NCBI RefSeq assembly: GCF_947495315.1
Contig: NZ_CANLYD010000010.1
Coordinates: 62,001 to 126,000 of the forward strand
Direction of reading: 5' to 3'
DNA: 64,000 nt
From: an uncultured Aquimarina sp.
Lineage (GTDB): Bacteria > Bacteroidota > Bacteroidia > Flavobacteriales > Flavobacteriaceae
Part shown: positions 1 to 11,300 of the stretch, piece by piece
How positions within the stretch are numbered: position 1 is the first letter of the stretch
Layout: every line of letters starts with the position of its first letter
The notes under the pieces: generated by a model
Seen by the model: the letters and a program-made list of their open reading frames with translations, nothing else
Database searches by the model: none
Told to the model about the DNA's origin: nothing
Program-made: the position numbers and the translations under genes

Positions 1-2800
1 TATAGTTTACCAGGTTTTCTTCGTGTTGTAGATTTAATTTTTTACGAAGTCGATAACGTTTTATTTCCACACTTCTTGCAGATATATTGAATAGCGGTGC
101 TATTTCTTTTGACGATAAGTTTAGCCTTAAATACGCGCAGAGCTTTAGATCGTTAGGTGTTAAATCTGGATGGCGTTTTTTAAGTTTCTTCAAAAATTTT
201 CGATCCACATTATTAAACGCTTCTTTGAAGAACTCCCAATTATCATTATGATTTAGATTTTTATCGATAATATTTACAACTGGCTTTACTGAATTTTGAT
301 CCGAAATCTTGATAAGGTAGCTCTTAATTTGAGTTAACAACTCATTCTTTTTTGCAACATCTATCGTTGAAGCTGCCAATTCTTTACTCTTATCTTTAAA
401 TTCTTGCTTTAGTTGTTCATTCTTAATTCTAATGATCTCTTTTTCATTTTGAACTTTAGTCAACTCAAGTTCTCTTTTATTTTTTTCGATTAGTTCCTTT
501 TGTTTTTTCTTATAATACCTTTTATACATGATATGCATGAAAATGGAAAATAAAATAGTCGCTAACAAATAAATCGCTAGCATTAAATTTGTTATATACC
601 AAGGTTTTTTAATATTAAAAGAATAGCTGGCGGTATTACTAGAAACTTTATTTCCTATTCTGGATCTAACATTAAAAGTATAGTCCCCGAATGGGAGGTT
701 TTCGAAAAATGCTGTTGGATCCTCAGACCATTCACTCCAATCGTCATAAATTCCTAATAATTGAAATTGATATTTTGGTTTTGAGAACTTATTAAATTCT
801 GGAGCATAAAAAGATATTTTTAAATTATTCTCTATACTCCTGAAATCTCCTTGTAAGTTCTTATTTATAAATTTTATTTCCGCTCTATTTATTTTATGAC
901 TTCCATTCGTAATATTATCTATCTGAACTTTAAAATCCTTAGTATCGAGATTACCAATATCTACAGTTATATATCCTGAGCTTGTGCCAAACAAATATGT
1001 GTTTTTATCATTAAAACGCATCACACTTTCATATCCGGTAACACTTTTTCGTTCTTCCTTTGTTAAGGGTATTTTGTTAACCTTGGACGTATTTGTAAGC
1101 ATCTCTTGAGACACAAAACTTATATTAGATTTTGTAAAAACCCATAAATCATTATCACTTTCATCTAAAATTATTTTTCCTGAAACGTATTCTTTCTCTG
1201 TATATATATTACTCAAAAGACTATCCTTGATAAATTTTTCTTTGGACTTGTCATATTTTAGAATTCCTTCCTTAAAAGCAAATAGGACATCATCTTCATA
1301 TTTTACAAGTCCCGAATTAGACCCTCTTATTGATGTATCTATAACAACATTTTTTGTTTCAAAGAAACTAGTATCCACCTTTATCTTAAAAACACCATTA
1401 TACTCATGATTTATAAAAATTTCATCTCCAACTACCTCAAAATAACGAGATGAATTATTAAAGCCTCTGATCTTATTTCTTAATTGCCAATTGTTATTTA
1501 CTTTTTTAAAAACATATAGACCATCATAATTCCCCTGTAACAAAAGATTTGGCTTGTCTTTTAACTCATTAATCTTCCAGGTTCCGGGAATATTGGATAT
1601 TTTTTTTGCTTGATCATTGTCAACAATAAATGTCCCTTCATTGTGTCCGCAAAACAGTGTCTGATCAATGTTTTGTAAACACCAGACCTGTCCTTGAGTA
1701 CCTTTTATGAATTTAAAGTCATCATTACTTTGCTTTTTCTTGTAGAAGAGTCCTTGATTTGTACCCAGATATAAATTATCGCTATAAATAGCAGAAGCAT
1801 AAACACTACCAAGAATACCTAGATTATCACTGTATATCCTAAAAGGTGAATTCAAGTTGATATAACTAATTCCGTTATCAAGGCCTAACCATATATTATT
1901 ATCAACATCTTCGAAAAGGGATAAAACAGTGTTGTTTAACAATCCTTTGTTTTGATCAACTTGATACAATAAACCGCCTTCGCTATTTAGATAAATTAAC
2001 CCATGAGAAATTGTCCCTAAAACAAAACTATTATCTTTCAGTCGAATTGCATTATAGGTACTAATTTCAGACAGTAAACTTTCTGCACTTATATTCCATT
2101 TGGTTAAATTGTTATTTTTAAAACTATAAAAGCCGTTATCTCTTGTTAGGACTAAAAAGTTTTCATCTGTGCCAAAAATATTAACTACTTCATTATTTTT
2201 AAAAACCTCTTCTTCGGAAACCTGAATATCTTGACCATACTGAATTCTGAATAGCCCTTTATTAATAACCTGAAAATAAATACTCCCGTCAACTTCAAAT
2301 ATTTTAGTAATTTTATTATCAGAATCTATAGTATTAACCGATCCATTCTTAATATTATAAATATATATTCGATTCAAAGATTGAAAAACTATCCCATCAT
2401 CGATATCAATTATATTCCAAAACTCCTCATCATCAATTAGTTCTATATCCATTTTTTCTGATAAAGAAGTATAATGCAAGATTCCTAAAATATCTTTCTG
2501 CCAATAACCAAACTGCATATAACATCCAGTGTAAATCCTATCTCCTATAACCTTTACGGATCTTATAATAGACTCATTAGGTGATGAATACAACTTCCAC
2601 ATTGAACCATTAAATTCCAACAACCCTTTATTATTTGCTATATAAATTAATTTCTCTGAAGACTGAGAAATAGCCCAGTTCTGATTTTCTGCCTGATAAT
2701 CTTTGGGTAGATAATTTTCAATAGGAGGTACCCCCTGCGCTTTTAAGTGAGTACAGAAAATAACTATAAATAAAAATGATATTGCTTTATTAAATCCCAA
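1..2800 (-). CDS. Propeller-sensor LuxR-type regulator (3' end cut by window edge)
   Basis: Membrane-anchored one-component regulator. In order it shows a signal peptide (about residues 1-22), a long beta-propeller region of two-component-regulator type (about 30-640), a triple-tyrosine (Y_Y_Y) domain (about 650-725), one membrane helix (about 738-762), a coiled-coil linker and a C-terminal LuxR/GerE-type helix-turn-helix. There is no histidine kinase domain. It is a full-length paralogue of the regulator at 24315-27116; that protein ends in LVNYILEI and this one runs off the window at LVNY, so only a few residues are missing. The start is taken as TTG at 2800-2798, because a TAA stop lies directly upstream in frame and no ATG precedes the signal peptide. 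It lies downstream of the GH81 gene and may control a locus beyond the left edge. Confidence 0.85.
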   Translation of the reverse strand, partial: MGFNKAISFLFIVIFCTHLKAQGVPPIENYLPKDYQAENQNWAISQSSEKLIYIANNKGLLEFNGSMWKLYSSPNESIIRSVKVIGDRIYTGCYMQFGYWQKDILGILHYTSLSEKMDIELIDDEEFWNIIDIDDGIVFQSLNRIYIYNIKNGSVNTIDSDNKITKIFEVDGSIYFQVINKGLFRIQYGQDIQVSEEEVFKNNEVVNIFGTDENFLVLTRDNGFYSFKNNNLTKWNISAESLLSEISTYNAIRLKDNSFVLGTISHGLIYLNSEGGLLYQVDQNKGLLNNTVLSLFEDVDNNIWLGLDNGISYINLNSPFRIYSDNLGILGSVYASAIYSDNLYLGTNQGLFYKKKQSNDDFKFIKGTQGQVWCLQNIDQTLFCGHNEGTFIVDNDQAKKISNIPGTWKINELKDKPNLLLQGNYDGLYVFKKVNNNWQLRNKIRGFNNSSRYFEVVGDEIFINHEYNGVFKIKVDTSFFETKNVVIDTSIRGSNSGLVKYEDDVLFAFKEGILKYDKSKEKFIKDSLLSNIYTEKEYVSGKIILDESDNDLWVFTKSNISFVSQEMLTNTSKVNKIPLTKEERKSVTGYESVMRFNDKNTYLFGTSSGYITVDIGNLDTKDFKVQIDNITNGSHKINRAEIKFINKNLQGDFRSIENNLKISFYAPEFNKFSKPKYQFQLLGIYDDWSEWSEDPTAFFENLPFGDYTFNVRSRIGNKVSSNTASYSFNIKKPWYITNLMLAIYLLATILFSIFMHIMYKRYYKKKQKELIEKNKRELELTKVQNEKEIIRIKNEQLKQEFKDKSKELAASTIDVAKKNELLTQIKSYLIKISDQNSVKPVVNIIDKNLNHNDNWEFFKEAFNNVDRKFLKKLKKRHPDLTPNDLKLCAYLRLNLSSKEIAPLFNISARSVEIKRYRLRKKLNLQHEENLVNY

Positions 2801-3254
2801 TTACAAAAAGAAATATGTGTTAAGGTAATAATACGAATAACCAATTCAAAGCAAGATTTATATAAATCTCAGTACAAACACAAAATTAAAAATGTGTATT
2901 CCAATAACAAACTTGGTGCTGTAGTTGATATTTTCCAATTGGTGTGATTAATCCTATAGCACTATACAGTATAATTTTAAAAAATAAATATACTTGCTGC
3001 TAACGTTATGGCAACGATAATCTCTCTTGATCAAAAAGGTAAAAGAGGGAAAAATCAACCAGGTGCTACTTTTGGTGATGGTGATTTTTAATTCAGGAAT
3101 TAGAATCGCCGAAAGCTATGGCAAGCTTGTTAAATTGACAGCAAAATACATCTTTAAAAAGAAAACAGCTACAATTAATATTGCAGCCGTTCTCATTTAT
3201 ATTCTTTGATCTATATTATAGTGGTATAGTGTATGGAAGTTTAATGAATATCTT
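2801..3254. other. Intergenic region, no convincing gene
   Basis: 454 bases between the GH81 gene and the left-hand regulator. On the plus strand a 27-codon frame starts with ATG at 3009, and a second overlapping frame continues to about 3209. I recognise neither. They could be the decayed end of a small gene or chance. I see no strong hairpin terminator after the GH81 gene here. Confidence 0.4.
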
Positions 3255-6200
3255 CTACTTTTTTAATAATTTGAAACTTTGTATAGAAGAATTGCCATAT
3301 AGCTTTAAGAAATACAATCCTGTTTCTTTTTGCCTTAGATTCAGTTCTATTTTTTGTTCCTTTTCATCTATTGACTGGTCAACAATTACTTTGCCCGAAA
3401 TATCTACTATTCTATATCTAAAATATTGATGTTTTACAGGTAATACAATTTGCGCTAAATCTGATACTGGGTTTGGAAACACGAACACTTCTGAATCTGA
3501 AATAGAATCATTTAATCCCTGTGATCTATTACCATTACAAGAACCTACTACAAAATCATTCTTTGCGTTCGCTGTATTATTCTCTCCTCCGGTTGGCAAA
3601 CTATACGTATAATAAAAATATATCTTCTGACCTTCATCAGCTTGAATTTGGAAAGGAACTTCTGGTTGTGCGAAATACCCTGGATAGCCTCCATTAGGAT
3701 CCATACCATAATACAGTATTAAAACGGTATCTCCTATTCCAGATTGTGATGGTAGAAATGTTAACGTTGGATTGGATGGATCTCCAGATACTTCAGTTGT
3801 AAAATCGCCGTTAGAAGCTGTCAGGATACAAGAACGTGGAGTTTCATTAACAGTAACATTTGCTGTGGCGGTCACAGAACCTTCTGTAAGGTTTATAGAA
3901 AAAGTACCAATCGTAGTTGCGCTGTAAAGTCCGTTTGAATCTATGATTCCACCAGTAGATGACCAGGTAGGTGTCGACGGATACAAGTTGCCATATTGAT
4001 CTAAGGCAACATACGTAAATGCAATTGTATCATTAACAAATACGGATGATGTCTCTGGAGAGATTTGTAAACTCGTTAACACTGGCGGTTCATTGATCGT
4101 AATCGTTGTTGATCCAGAAATACCATCAAATGAGGCTATTACTTCAAAACTCCCGGTTTGAGACGCAGTATATAGACCACTAGTGTTTATCATACCACCA
4201 TTAGCAGACCAAGTTGGCGATATCGGAAAAGAATTCCCAAATTGATCCAATCCATTTGCTATAAATTGCAAGGTACTTCCTCTAGTAATAGATGAATTTT
4301 CTGGAGACACTTTAATAGAACTAAGCACAGGTAAAGGAGGAGGTCCGCAATCACCTACTGTAAAATTATGCATCTCATCAGCAGTATTACTTTCTCCTCC
4401 TTCTGGTACACTGTACGTATAATAAAAGTATACGGTTTCCCCCTGATTAGCATTTATCTGAAATGGCACTCCAGGAGTGACCATATATCCAGGGTATCCC
4501 CCACCCGGATTGGTGCCGTAATATAAAATAACAACTGAACTACCTATACCTGATAATCCGGGTTCAAAAGTAATTGTGGGATTATTTGTATCTCCCGAAG
4601 CACTATAGGTATAGTCTCCATTTATAGAGCCCCCAGTGCATATTCCTCCTATAACATCAGTAACCGTAACGATTACTGAAGCTGAAACATTACCTTCAGA
4701 TGCATTGACGGCATAACTTCCGGGAACTGTAGCAGCATAAATACCTTGTTCGTTAATTACTCCTCCTGTGGCTGACCAACTTACATTCGTAGATATTTGG
4801 TTTCCATTTTGATCAAAACCTTGAGCGGTAAATTGTTGTGTTTCATTTACGGAAAGAGTCAAATTAGAAGGAGATATTACGATACTTGACAATACTGAAC
4901 TACTATCTGAAACTATGATCGATGCTGTTCCTGTTATGGAACCACTGGTAGCCCGAATTGTAAAACTTCCTTCCGTAGTTGCAGTATACAAACCATTTAT
5001 ATCTATAATTCCTCCCGTTGCTGACCAGGTTGGGGTAATCGTAAAAGGGTTTCCGAATTGATCAAAACCCTGAGCGATATATTCTTGGGTATCTCCAACA
5101 TTTAATGTGCTGTTTAGCGGAGTAACCACGATGCTTGTTAGTACTTCATCTGTGGGCGGTCCTATATATTCAAAAATCATCTTTCCCAAATTGAATCCGC
5201 CATTACCAATACCTACTCGAATTACCTGTTCACCAGCTATCAAATTCACATCTTCGGTCACCACGTTTTGCCACACATCCCAATTAGATCCTGTAAACGG
5301 TACTGAAATATCATTGCTAATCTTTACACCATTTCGTTCAAACCAAAAGGGACCTCCTCCATTCGTATCTCCTGAAGCATATCGCATCGTAACTCGATAA
5401 CGTCCTGCGTTTTCGGCATTGACAGTATATTCCATCCATTCTCCAGAACTGATCCAACCTACTGTAAATCCTTCATTATTGGTACTGTTAGCATCCACTC
5501 CTTCAGTAGGTCGAAAATTACCTTGATTAAAAGCATCATTATCCGAATAGGTAATACCTTGTCCATTTCCACCTTCAAAAACATCAAAAAGACCCGCTTC
5601 AATAGTTCCTGGAAGATTAACAGGTGTTCCGCCATAAGGAATTTGAGCTCCTACCTGTATTGATAACACATTAGAAATAGCAAAATTATTGCCAACATAA
5701 GCCTTGGCAAATACTTTTGGGAAACCAACAGAAAGAGTACCTGTATTTATCTCGTAAGGAGCTGATGTATCGGTACCTATTAATGTTTCTCCAATATAAA
5801 ATTCTACATTAGTAATACCATTTCCGGTTACCTCTGCCGTTAAGTTTGCATTACCTCCTGTCGGAACTATTGAAACGTCAGAAGATAATGTTACAGTAAT
5901 ATCAACGTCTCTGCTAGTTGCCATTCTATTTGCCGGTACTGTTAAATTATATCCATCAGAGAAACTTACGTTAATAGGAGTATTACCATAGTTATGTGCG
6001 ACATACGTGAGTGTTCCGTTGTCATTAAACACCGAAGCTATTGGGTAATCTGCCGTTATTTCCTCTGCAACCTGTCCTAGAGAAGCCATTGTATGTAACC
6101 AGTGATATGTTTGTGCATCAGAAATGCCTACTTTAATTCCACGATCTGGATAAGCTCTGTATAATGATAGAGCTTGTTCTGGATCCGTAAATGAAAGAAA

Positions 6201-8174
6201 TTTCCAATAGGTGTCGTACCATAAATTCACATTAGGAGTGTTGCTTAATACCTCCGTATTTTGTGTCATTTCCTGCCATACTCTATCTACATAATCAGTT
6301 CGATGACCAAGATAAAGTGAACCTCCGTGAATTGGATACAGCTGTATACCGTATGAAGCGGCAACATCCTCTGTCCACCAGGTACCATTGTCATATCCAC
6401 TTGCCCAAACTCTAGCTACCATTTCGTAGGCATATTCTGGTTGAAAACTACGTTCTTCTACGTCAAACCAATATTCCTGAATCGTTGATAATTCTGTAGT
6501 GTATAGGTAAATACCTAGATCCCTCAATTCTTTATTATTAGTTATTGTTCCCCAATGAATCAATGCAGAATTAAACTGCATAGATTCTGAAGTAGATTCC
6601 TGATCATTACCAAGTGGTTCTGAAGAAAAACCATTGGCCCAACTATGTCCTGCATACGGGCTAAAATTTCTAAGAAACGGAAACATACTATCTGTTCTTG
6701 ATGGATTAGCAGCATCCCTTACTAGTAGATTTATCATGTCTCCCCATTGTGCAGCCCAACCTGGATTAAATTGCTCAATAGCAGCGGCTGCGTGAATGAA
6801 ATATCCCCAATGAAAATGATGATCGTTAAGATTTACATCTTGTCGATGTCCGGCAGGATACCCCAGTAAAGCACTCCAATCTGAATTATAATAGAAAAGA
6901 AAAGCGACTTCATCACTTTCTGCAGATAACCAATCTTCTAGCCTATTTTTTACTGTTGTAACCAAAAGATCTCTTGCTTCAATATTACCAATCTGATCAG
7001 CTATTCTCGCAGCTTGTATCAGACGATTCATATCCTGACCCTGATTATATGAATCTGTCCATAGTGGTAATCCATCATTCTTTATTTGATCAACTTTCTG
7101 AGCTAAAGCACCAGGATCAAAACCATCTGTATACTTGCCGAGATCAGGTAAGGTGGGTAAGATACCGCTAAAGGTATTTTCTACTATAAAACTATTAGAG
7201 GCTAAGGTTTTTATGGTGCCTCTCACCGATGGGTATGCGTTTCCAGTTGGTTGTGAAGAATCAGATGCAAGACGATCCCATTGATGAGGCAATAACCCTT
7301 GTAATACTTTCGTATTACTTCCTTCTTTTATGTCTGGAGTTACAGTAAATATTGTTCTTACTTTACCGGTACTCTCATTGTAATCCCAATCAACAGTTGT
7401 TTTATCTGGGAATACAAAAGCGTATTGCTCATATGCTGCAATAGCTATATTTATATCAACTCCAAAGGGTAAAAGTACCATTGACCAGTAATTTTTTCCG
7501 TTTAATGTAGAAGTATATACACCATTATTCCCAACCCAATTGGATCCTGCAGGTGCAAAAACCACATAATTTGAATTATTCATATTATTTTGAATAATCA
7601 ATTTATTTCCATCAGGAGTCACTCCATTTCCGTTAAAATTCGCAGCTACTTTTGCAGGGCCTGCCATATTACTTTTTTCAAAATATACAAAAGGAGAACC
7701 TATAGTAACGGTGCTATAAAACTGGTTCCCCCAATTCATCGTTACACTCCAATCTGAATGATCTGAAGCACTGGAACTAGTTACTCCTAAATCTTCGGTA
7801 CCAACTACAATAGATTCGACACCACTCATAGGTTCTCGGTAATCCTTTGGCCCAGAAGTTAAAGGAATTGTATAATTAATATTAAGTCCAGTAGATAAGG
7901 ACCTAAAAGAAAGTGGATAATTAAATGCTTTTGCTCCGTGATCTGTTTTAATCATATCAGACCACCAATCATTTGTAGGAACAGGTTTTGATGCTGCTAC
8001 TCCAGAAATCCAAGGAGTTCCAGAAGGAAAACTATTTCTTCCGGCTGCATCTACTCCAGGAAACACTGTAGTATAACTACCGTTTCCTACGGGTACAATC
8101 TGAGCCTCCAAATCTGGTGTTAAAAAAATGATATAGAGCCCCATTAAAATTAATATAAATACATTCTTTTTCAT
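3255..8174 (-). CDS. Secreted GH81 endo-beta-1,3-glucanase, multimodular, T9SS substrate
   Basis: Endo-acting hydrolase of beta-1,3-glucan. An ATG at 8222 is possible, but the ATG at 8174 begins a good signal peptide (about residues 1-25, ending EAQ) and is preferred, giving 1639 residues. The GH81 domain spans about 30-770 and has the family's acidic signature GNDQESTSESMQ near residue 530 and the DHHFHWGYF stretch near 450. After it come an Ig-like segment, a CBM6-like domain (about 850-1000), two Big_2-like domains (about 1010-1175), a 95-residue module (about 1178-1275), two more Big_2-like domains (about 1283-1445), a second copy of the 95-residue module (about 1448-1545) and a T9SS type A sorting domain (about 1560-1639). 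It should be exported by T9SS to the medium or cell surface. It is the last enzyme of the locus. Confidence 0.93.
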   Translation of the reverse strand: MKKNVFILILMGLYIIFLTPDLEAQIVPVGNGSYTTVFPGVDAAGRNSFPSGTPWISGVAASKPVPTNDWWSDMIKTDHGAKAFNYPLSFRSLSTGLNINYTIPLTSGPKDYREPMSGVESIVVGTEDLGVTSSSASDHSDWSVTMNWGNQFYSTVTIGSPFVYFEKSNMAGPAKVAANFNGNGVTPDGNKLIIQNNMNNSNYVVFAPAGSNWVGNNGVYTSTLNGKNYWSMVLLPFGVDINIAIAAYEQYAFVFPDKTTVDWDYNESTGKVRTIFTVTPDIKEGSNTKVLQGLLPHQWDRLASDSSQPTGNAYPSVRGTIKTLASNSFIVENTFSGILPTLPDLGKYTDGFDPGALAQKVDQIKNDGLPLWTDSYNQGQDMNRLIQAARIADQIGNIEARDLLVTTVKNRLEDWLSAESDEVAFLFYYNSDWSALLGYPAGHRQDVNLNDHHFHWGYFIHAAAAIEQFNPGWAAQWGDMINLLVRDAANPSRTDSMFPFLRNFSPYAGHSWANGFSSEPLGNDQESTSESMQFNSALIHWGTITNNKELRDLGIYLYTTELSTIQEYWFDVEERSFQPEYAYEMVARVWASGYDNGTWWTEDVAASYGIQLYPIHGGSLYLGHRTDYVDRVWQEMTQNTEVLSNTPNVNLWYDTYWKFLSFTDPEQALSLYRAYPDRGIKVGISDAQTYHWLHTMASLGQVAEEITADYPIASVFNDNGTLTYVAHNYGNTPINVSFSDGYNLTVPANRMATSRDVDITVTLSSDVSIVPTGGNANLTAEVTGNGITNVEFYIGETLIGTDTSAPYEINTGTLSVGFPKVFAKAYVGNNFAISNVLSIQVGAQIPYGGTPVNLPGTIEAGLFDVFEGGNGQGITYSDNDAFNQGNFRPTEGVDANSTNNEGFTVGWISSGEWMEYTVNAENAGRYRVTMRYASGDTNGGGPFWFERNGVKISNDISVPFTGSNWDVWQNVVTEDVNLIAGEQVIRVGIGNGGFNLGKMIFEYIGPPTDEVLTSIVVTPLNSTLNVGDTQEYIAQGFDQFGNPFTITPTWSATGGIIDINGLYTATTEGSFTIRATSGSITGTASIIVSDSSSVLSSIVISPSNLTLSVNETQQFTAQGFDQNGNQISTNVSWSATGGVINEQGIYAATVPGSYAVNASEGNVSASVIVTVTDVIGGICTGGSINGDYTYSASGDTNNPTITFEPGLSGIGSSVVILYYGTNPGGGYPGYMVTPGVPFQINANQGETVYFYYTYSVPEGGESNTADEMHNFTVGDCGPPPLPVLSSIKVSPENSSITRGSTLQFIANGLDQFGNSFPISPTWSANGGMINTSGLYTASQTGSFEVIASFDGISGSTTITINEPPVLTSLQISPETSSVFVNDTIAFTYVALDQYGNLYPSTPTWSSTGGIIDSNGLYSATTIGTFSINLTEGSVTATANVTVNETPRSCILTASNGDFTTEVSGDPSNPTLTFLPSQSGIGDTVLILYYGMDPNGGYPGYFAQPEVPFQIQADEGQKIYFYYTYSLPTGGENNTANAKNDFVVGSCNGNRSQGLNDSISDSEVFVFPNPVSDLAQIVLPVKHQYFRYRIVDISGKVIVDQSIDEKEQKIELNLRQKETGLYFLKLYGNSSIQSFKLLKK

Positions 8175-8284
8175 GCTATAAATAGTATTTGAGTTTGTGT
8201 TAAATATCCCTAATATTTGCACTAAAAAACTAGAAATTAAATCCTATAGGTTTATAGATTTAGTATTTCAAAACCTAAGAAAAC

Positions 8285-8313
8285 AAGGAGCGTTCATACG
8301 AGAATCGCTCCTT
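8285..8313 (-). other. Intercistronic RNA hairpin
   Basis: An 8-bp perfect stem (AAGGAGCG at 8285-8292 with CGCTCCTT at 8306-8313) lies 10 bases after the GH16 stop codon and before GH81. On the transcript it is followed by GTTTTCTTAGG rather than a clean U-run, so it may be a weak terminator or an mRNA processing or stability element. Confidence 0.55.
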
Positions 8314-8322
8314 AGCAAAACA

Positions 8323-11300
8323 TTAGTTCTTAAGTATTTTATGAATTGAAGATTCTCTATTCTGACTATACGTTTTTACTATATAAAAACCCTTAGACAA
8401 AGAACTGACATCCAAACTCTGGTGAGTTTGTGTCTTGTTTACAGTGCTAGTTTGCAACAATTCACCAGCTATGTTATATATATTAATCTGGTGTACTTTA
8501 TTTAAACCTGATAATGTAATTATATCATTCATAGGATTAGGAAAAGCCAAAACATTTACGGGATTCTTTTCTATTTCTATTAATGAACGATTACCACACG
8601 ATCCTACTGTAAAATCATGTTTGGATGCTGCTGTGTTATTTTCTCCTCCAGTTGGTAAACTGTAGGTATAATAGAAATATATCTGATCTCCGAAATTCGC
8701 ATTAATCTGAAATGGAACATTTGGAGTAACCAGATATCCAGGATATGGTCCGGTAGCAGAAGTACTATAATAAAGAATACAAACGTTATCTCCCATTCCT
8801 GTAATTTCTGGAATAAAAGTTATTGTAGGGTTTGTAGTATCTGATGATACTTCATAGCTATACTGACTATTTGCTGCTAATCCATTACAATTATTAACAG
8901 TTGTATCTTCTGAAGCTCTGAACTCTATAAAATTGAGATTCAAACCATTCGAATCAAAAACAATGCGTAATTCGTGATTTCCACTACTTATTGAAATTCC
9001 AGTCACTGAAACCGTTTCATACTCCTGCCAAGCTCCTGTATTAGGTACAGATATCACTTCCGTAATGGCAGTTCCATTCAGCTCTAAATGAAATTTACCA
9101 TTGCCATTAGGGGAGGCTACACGGAAGTCGATATCATAATTATTGTTAGAATTAGTAGCATTTATATCATATGCCAACCACTCACTGGCTCCAATCCAAC
9201 CTACATTGTATGATCCTCCAAGAATATCTCCCGTATTCTCTATATCTACATTATCTTGTCGATAAGCACCTCCAGTATTTCCGGAAGTAAGATCGTGATA
9301 CCCTACTCCTTCTCCTCCTTCTTTATAATCCTCAGCTTGTATTGTTCCGGGAATAGTTTCAAATGAATTAGTATTTTCATTTACCGTTATAGATGCTACG
9401 CCAGAAACTGATCCACTTGATGCGGTAATATTATAGACTCCAATATCTGAACCTATAAACAAACCATTAGCATCTATAGAACCTCCTGTAGTTGTCCAAC
9501 TAAAATTAGTATTAAATGGCTCTCCATTCTGATCAAAACCTTGTGCACTAAACTGTACTGTTTCCTCCTGATTAATTTCGACATTATTGGGAGAAACAAT
9601 TATTGAAGATAAAACTGGAGTTTGTGTAACCTCTTCTTTTGTTAAAGATCTTAGGTTATCTATATAAAATGTATCACCGCTATTGCTGTTAGGGTCAAAT
9701 AAAAATACAATAGTATCTATTTGAACATCACTAACTATTAAGTCTGGGGTTCCGGTAAGAACAAACTCTAATGTATGCCAACTATTTTGTTCTTTTACTG
9801 TTGCTTGATATACACTATGTCGACCGGATGGATAATTATTGGGTGTAGACAGTGAACTTGCTTCTAATTGCCAACTAATAACAGTTCCAACTGGTGCGCT
9901 TGTATACACATCCATTGCGAATCTTTTATCTTCAGAAACATAAGCACTGGCGTCATTAATAAAATTGGTGTCAAAAAACAAAACATCATATAGTTCGGTA
10001 TTATCCCTGACATAACTTGCGGCCTGGGATGAGTTGTTCACTTCATTTGCCTCAGGATTCCCAACATTTTCTATATAATTACCAGTCGTAGTATTATTTA
10101 ATGAAAGATTATTTACCCCATTGTAATTATGAATCATTTCAAAGAATTCATAAGACGGTGGATATTTAGTAATCCCGTATCTTAAGTTATCAAAATAATA
10201 TGTTTCGGATATATTAGAATTAGGATCAAAAAGAATTGAAACCTCATTCACTGATAAGTTAGATGTTCCTGCATCTGGTGATGTAGTATAACTAAATGCT
10301 ATAGTATGCCATTGATTCTGTTCTTTGATCACACTAGTATACTGGCTATTTCTTCCTGCAGGAAAATCACTATCCGATCCTTCACTGTTTTCTAAACTCA
10401 AAGAAATTTCAGTTCCTATCGGCGCAGATGTATAAACATCCATAAAAAAGATATTGTCTCCATCTATAAAAGGACTTGAATCTTCTATAGCACCTGTATT
10501 AAAACTTACAACATCATATAATTCAAAAGCTCCTCTTTCGTATCTAGCTACGTTAGCACTATTATTAACATCATTTGGAGTTGAGTTGGTAACATTTGGA
10601 GTGTACTCTCCATTTTCAAAAAACAATTCTAATTGATTTATTCCATCATAATCAGCTATAATAATTTCTTCTAATAAAGTAGGATCAGGTGCATCCATTT
10701 TCCTCATATTATCAATATATACAGTATATCCTGTATAGCTATCTGGATCAATTAATAAAACGAATTGATCTACATCTAAAGCTCCAACACTGGCATCTGG
10801 TCTATCCAATAATTCAAATTCTAGAGTTTCCCATTGATTTTGAGAAATCGTTTTAGCACTGTATCTACTATGACGACCTGATGGCCAATCTCCAGACGAA
10901 AGTGAACTATTCTCAATCTGTAAAATAAACTCTGTTCCTATTGGCGCATCACTATATACATCTAACCAAATGGACTTTTCTCCAGAAGTGTATTCCAAAG
11001 CATTACCGATATTAGTAGTAGTCATGTACAAACCATCATATTGCGCACCAGTAGCTCTGACATACTTTCCTACGATTGAGGAATTGTTACCACTACTTCC
11101 TCCCGGATTTGCAACGGATTCACTTAATGCTCCATCTGTAGTGGAAGTATATGTTAAGTTTCTATTTCCTTCGAAATCCTCAAAAACATATTCTAAAGTT
11201 TTAACCGGATTAACAGAAACACTCATCTTAAATTCATTGATACCACATTCTGGAACATTTACCACAACTTTCACATCTCCTTCTACGGTACCCCAATCAA

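Noticed and set aside
3027..3209. 60-codon plus-strand frame after GH81
   Set aside because: No recognisable domain, no ribosome-binding or promoter signal, and overlapping short frames; reported only as intergenic content.
3800..5140. Repeated Big_2-like segments considered as DNA repeats or a CRISPR-like array
   Set aside because: The repeats are protein domains with diverged DNA, about 250 bp each, inside one open reading frame. No CRISPR array or cas gene was seen in the window.
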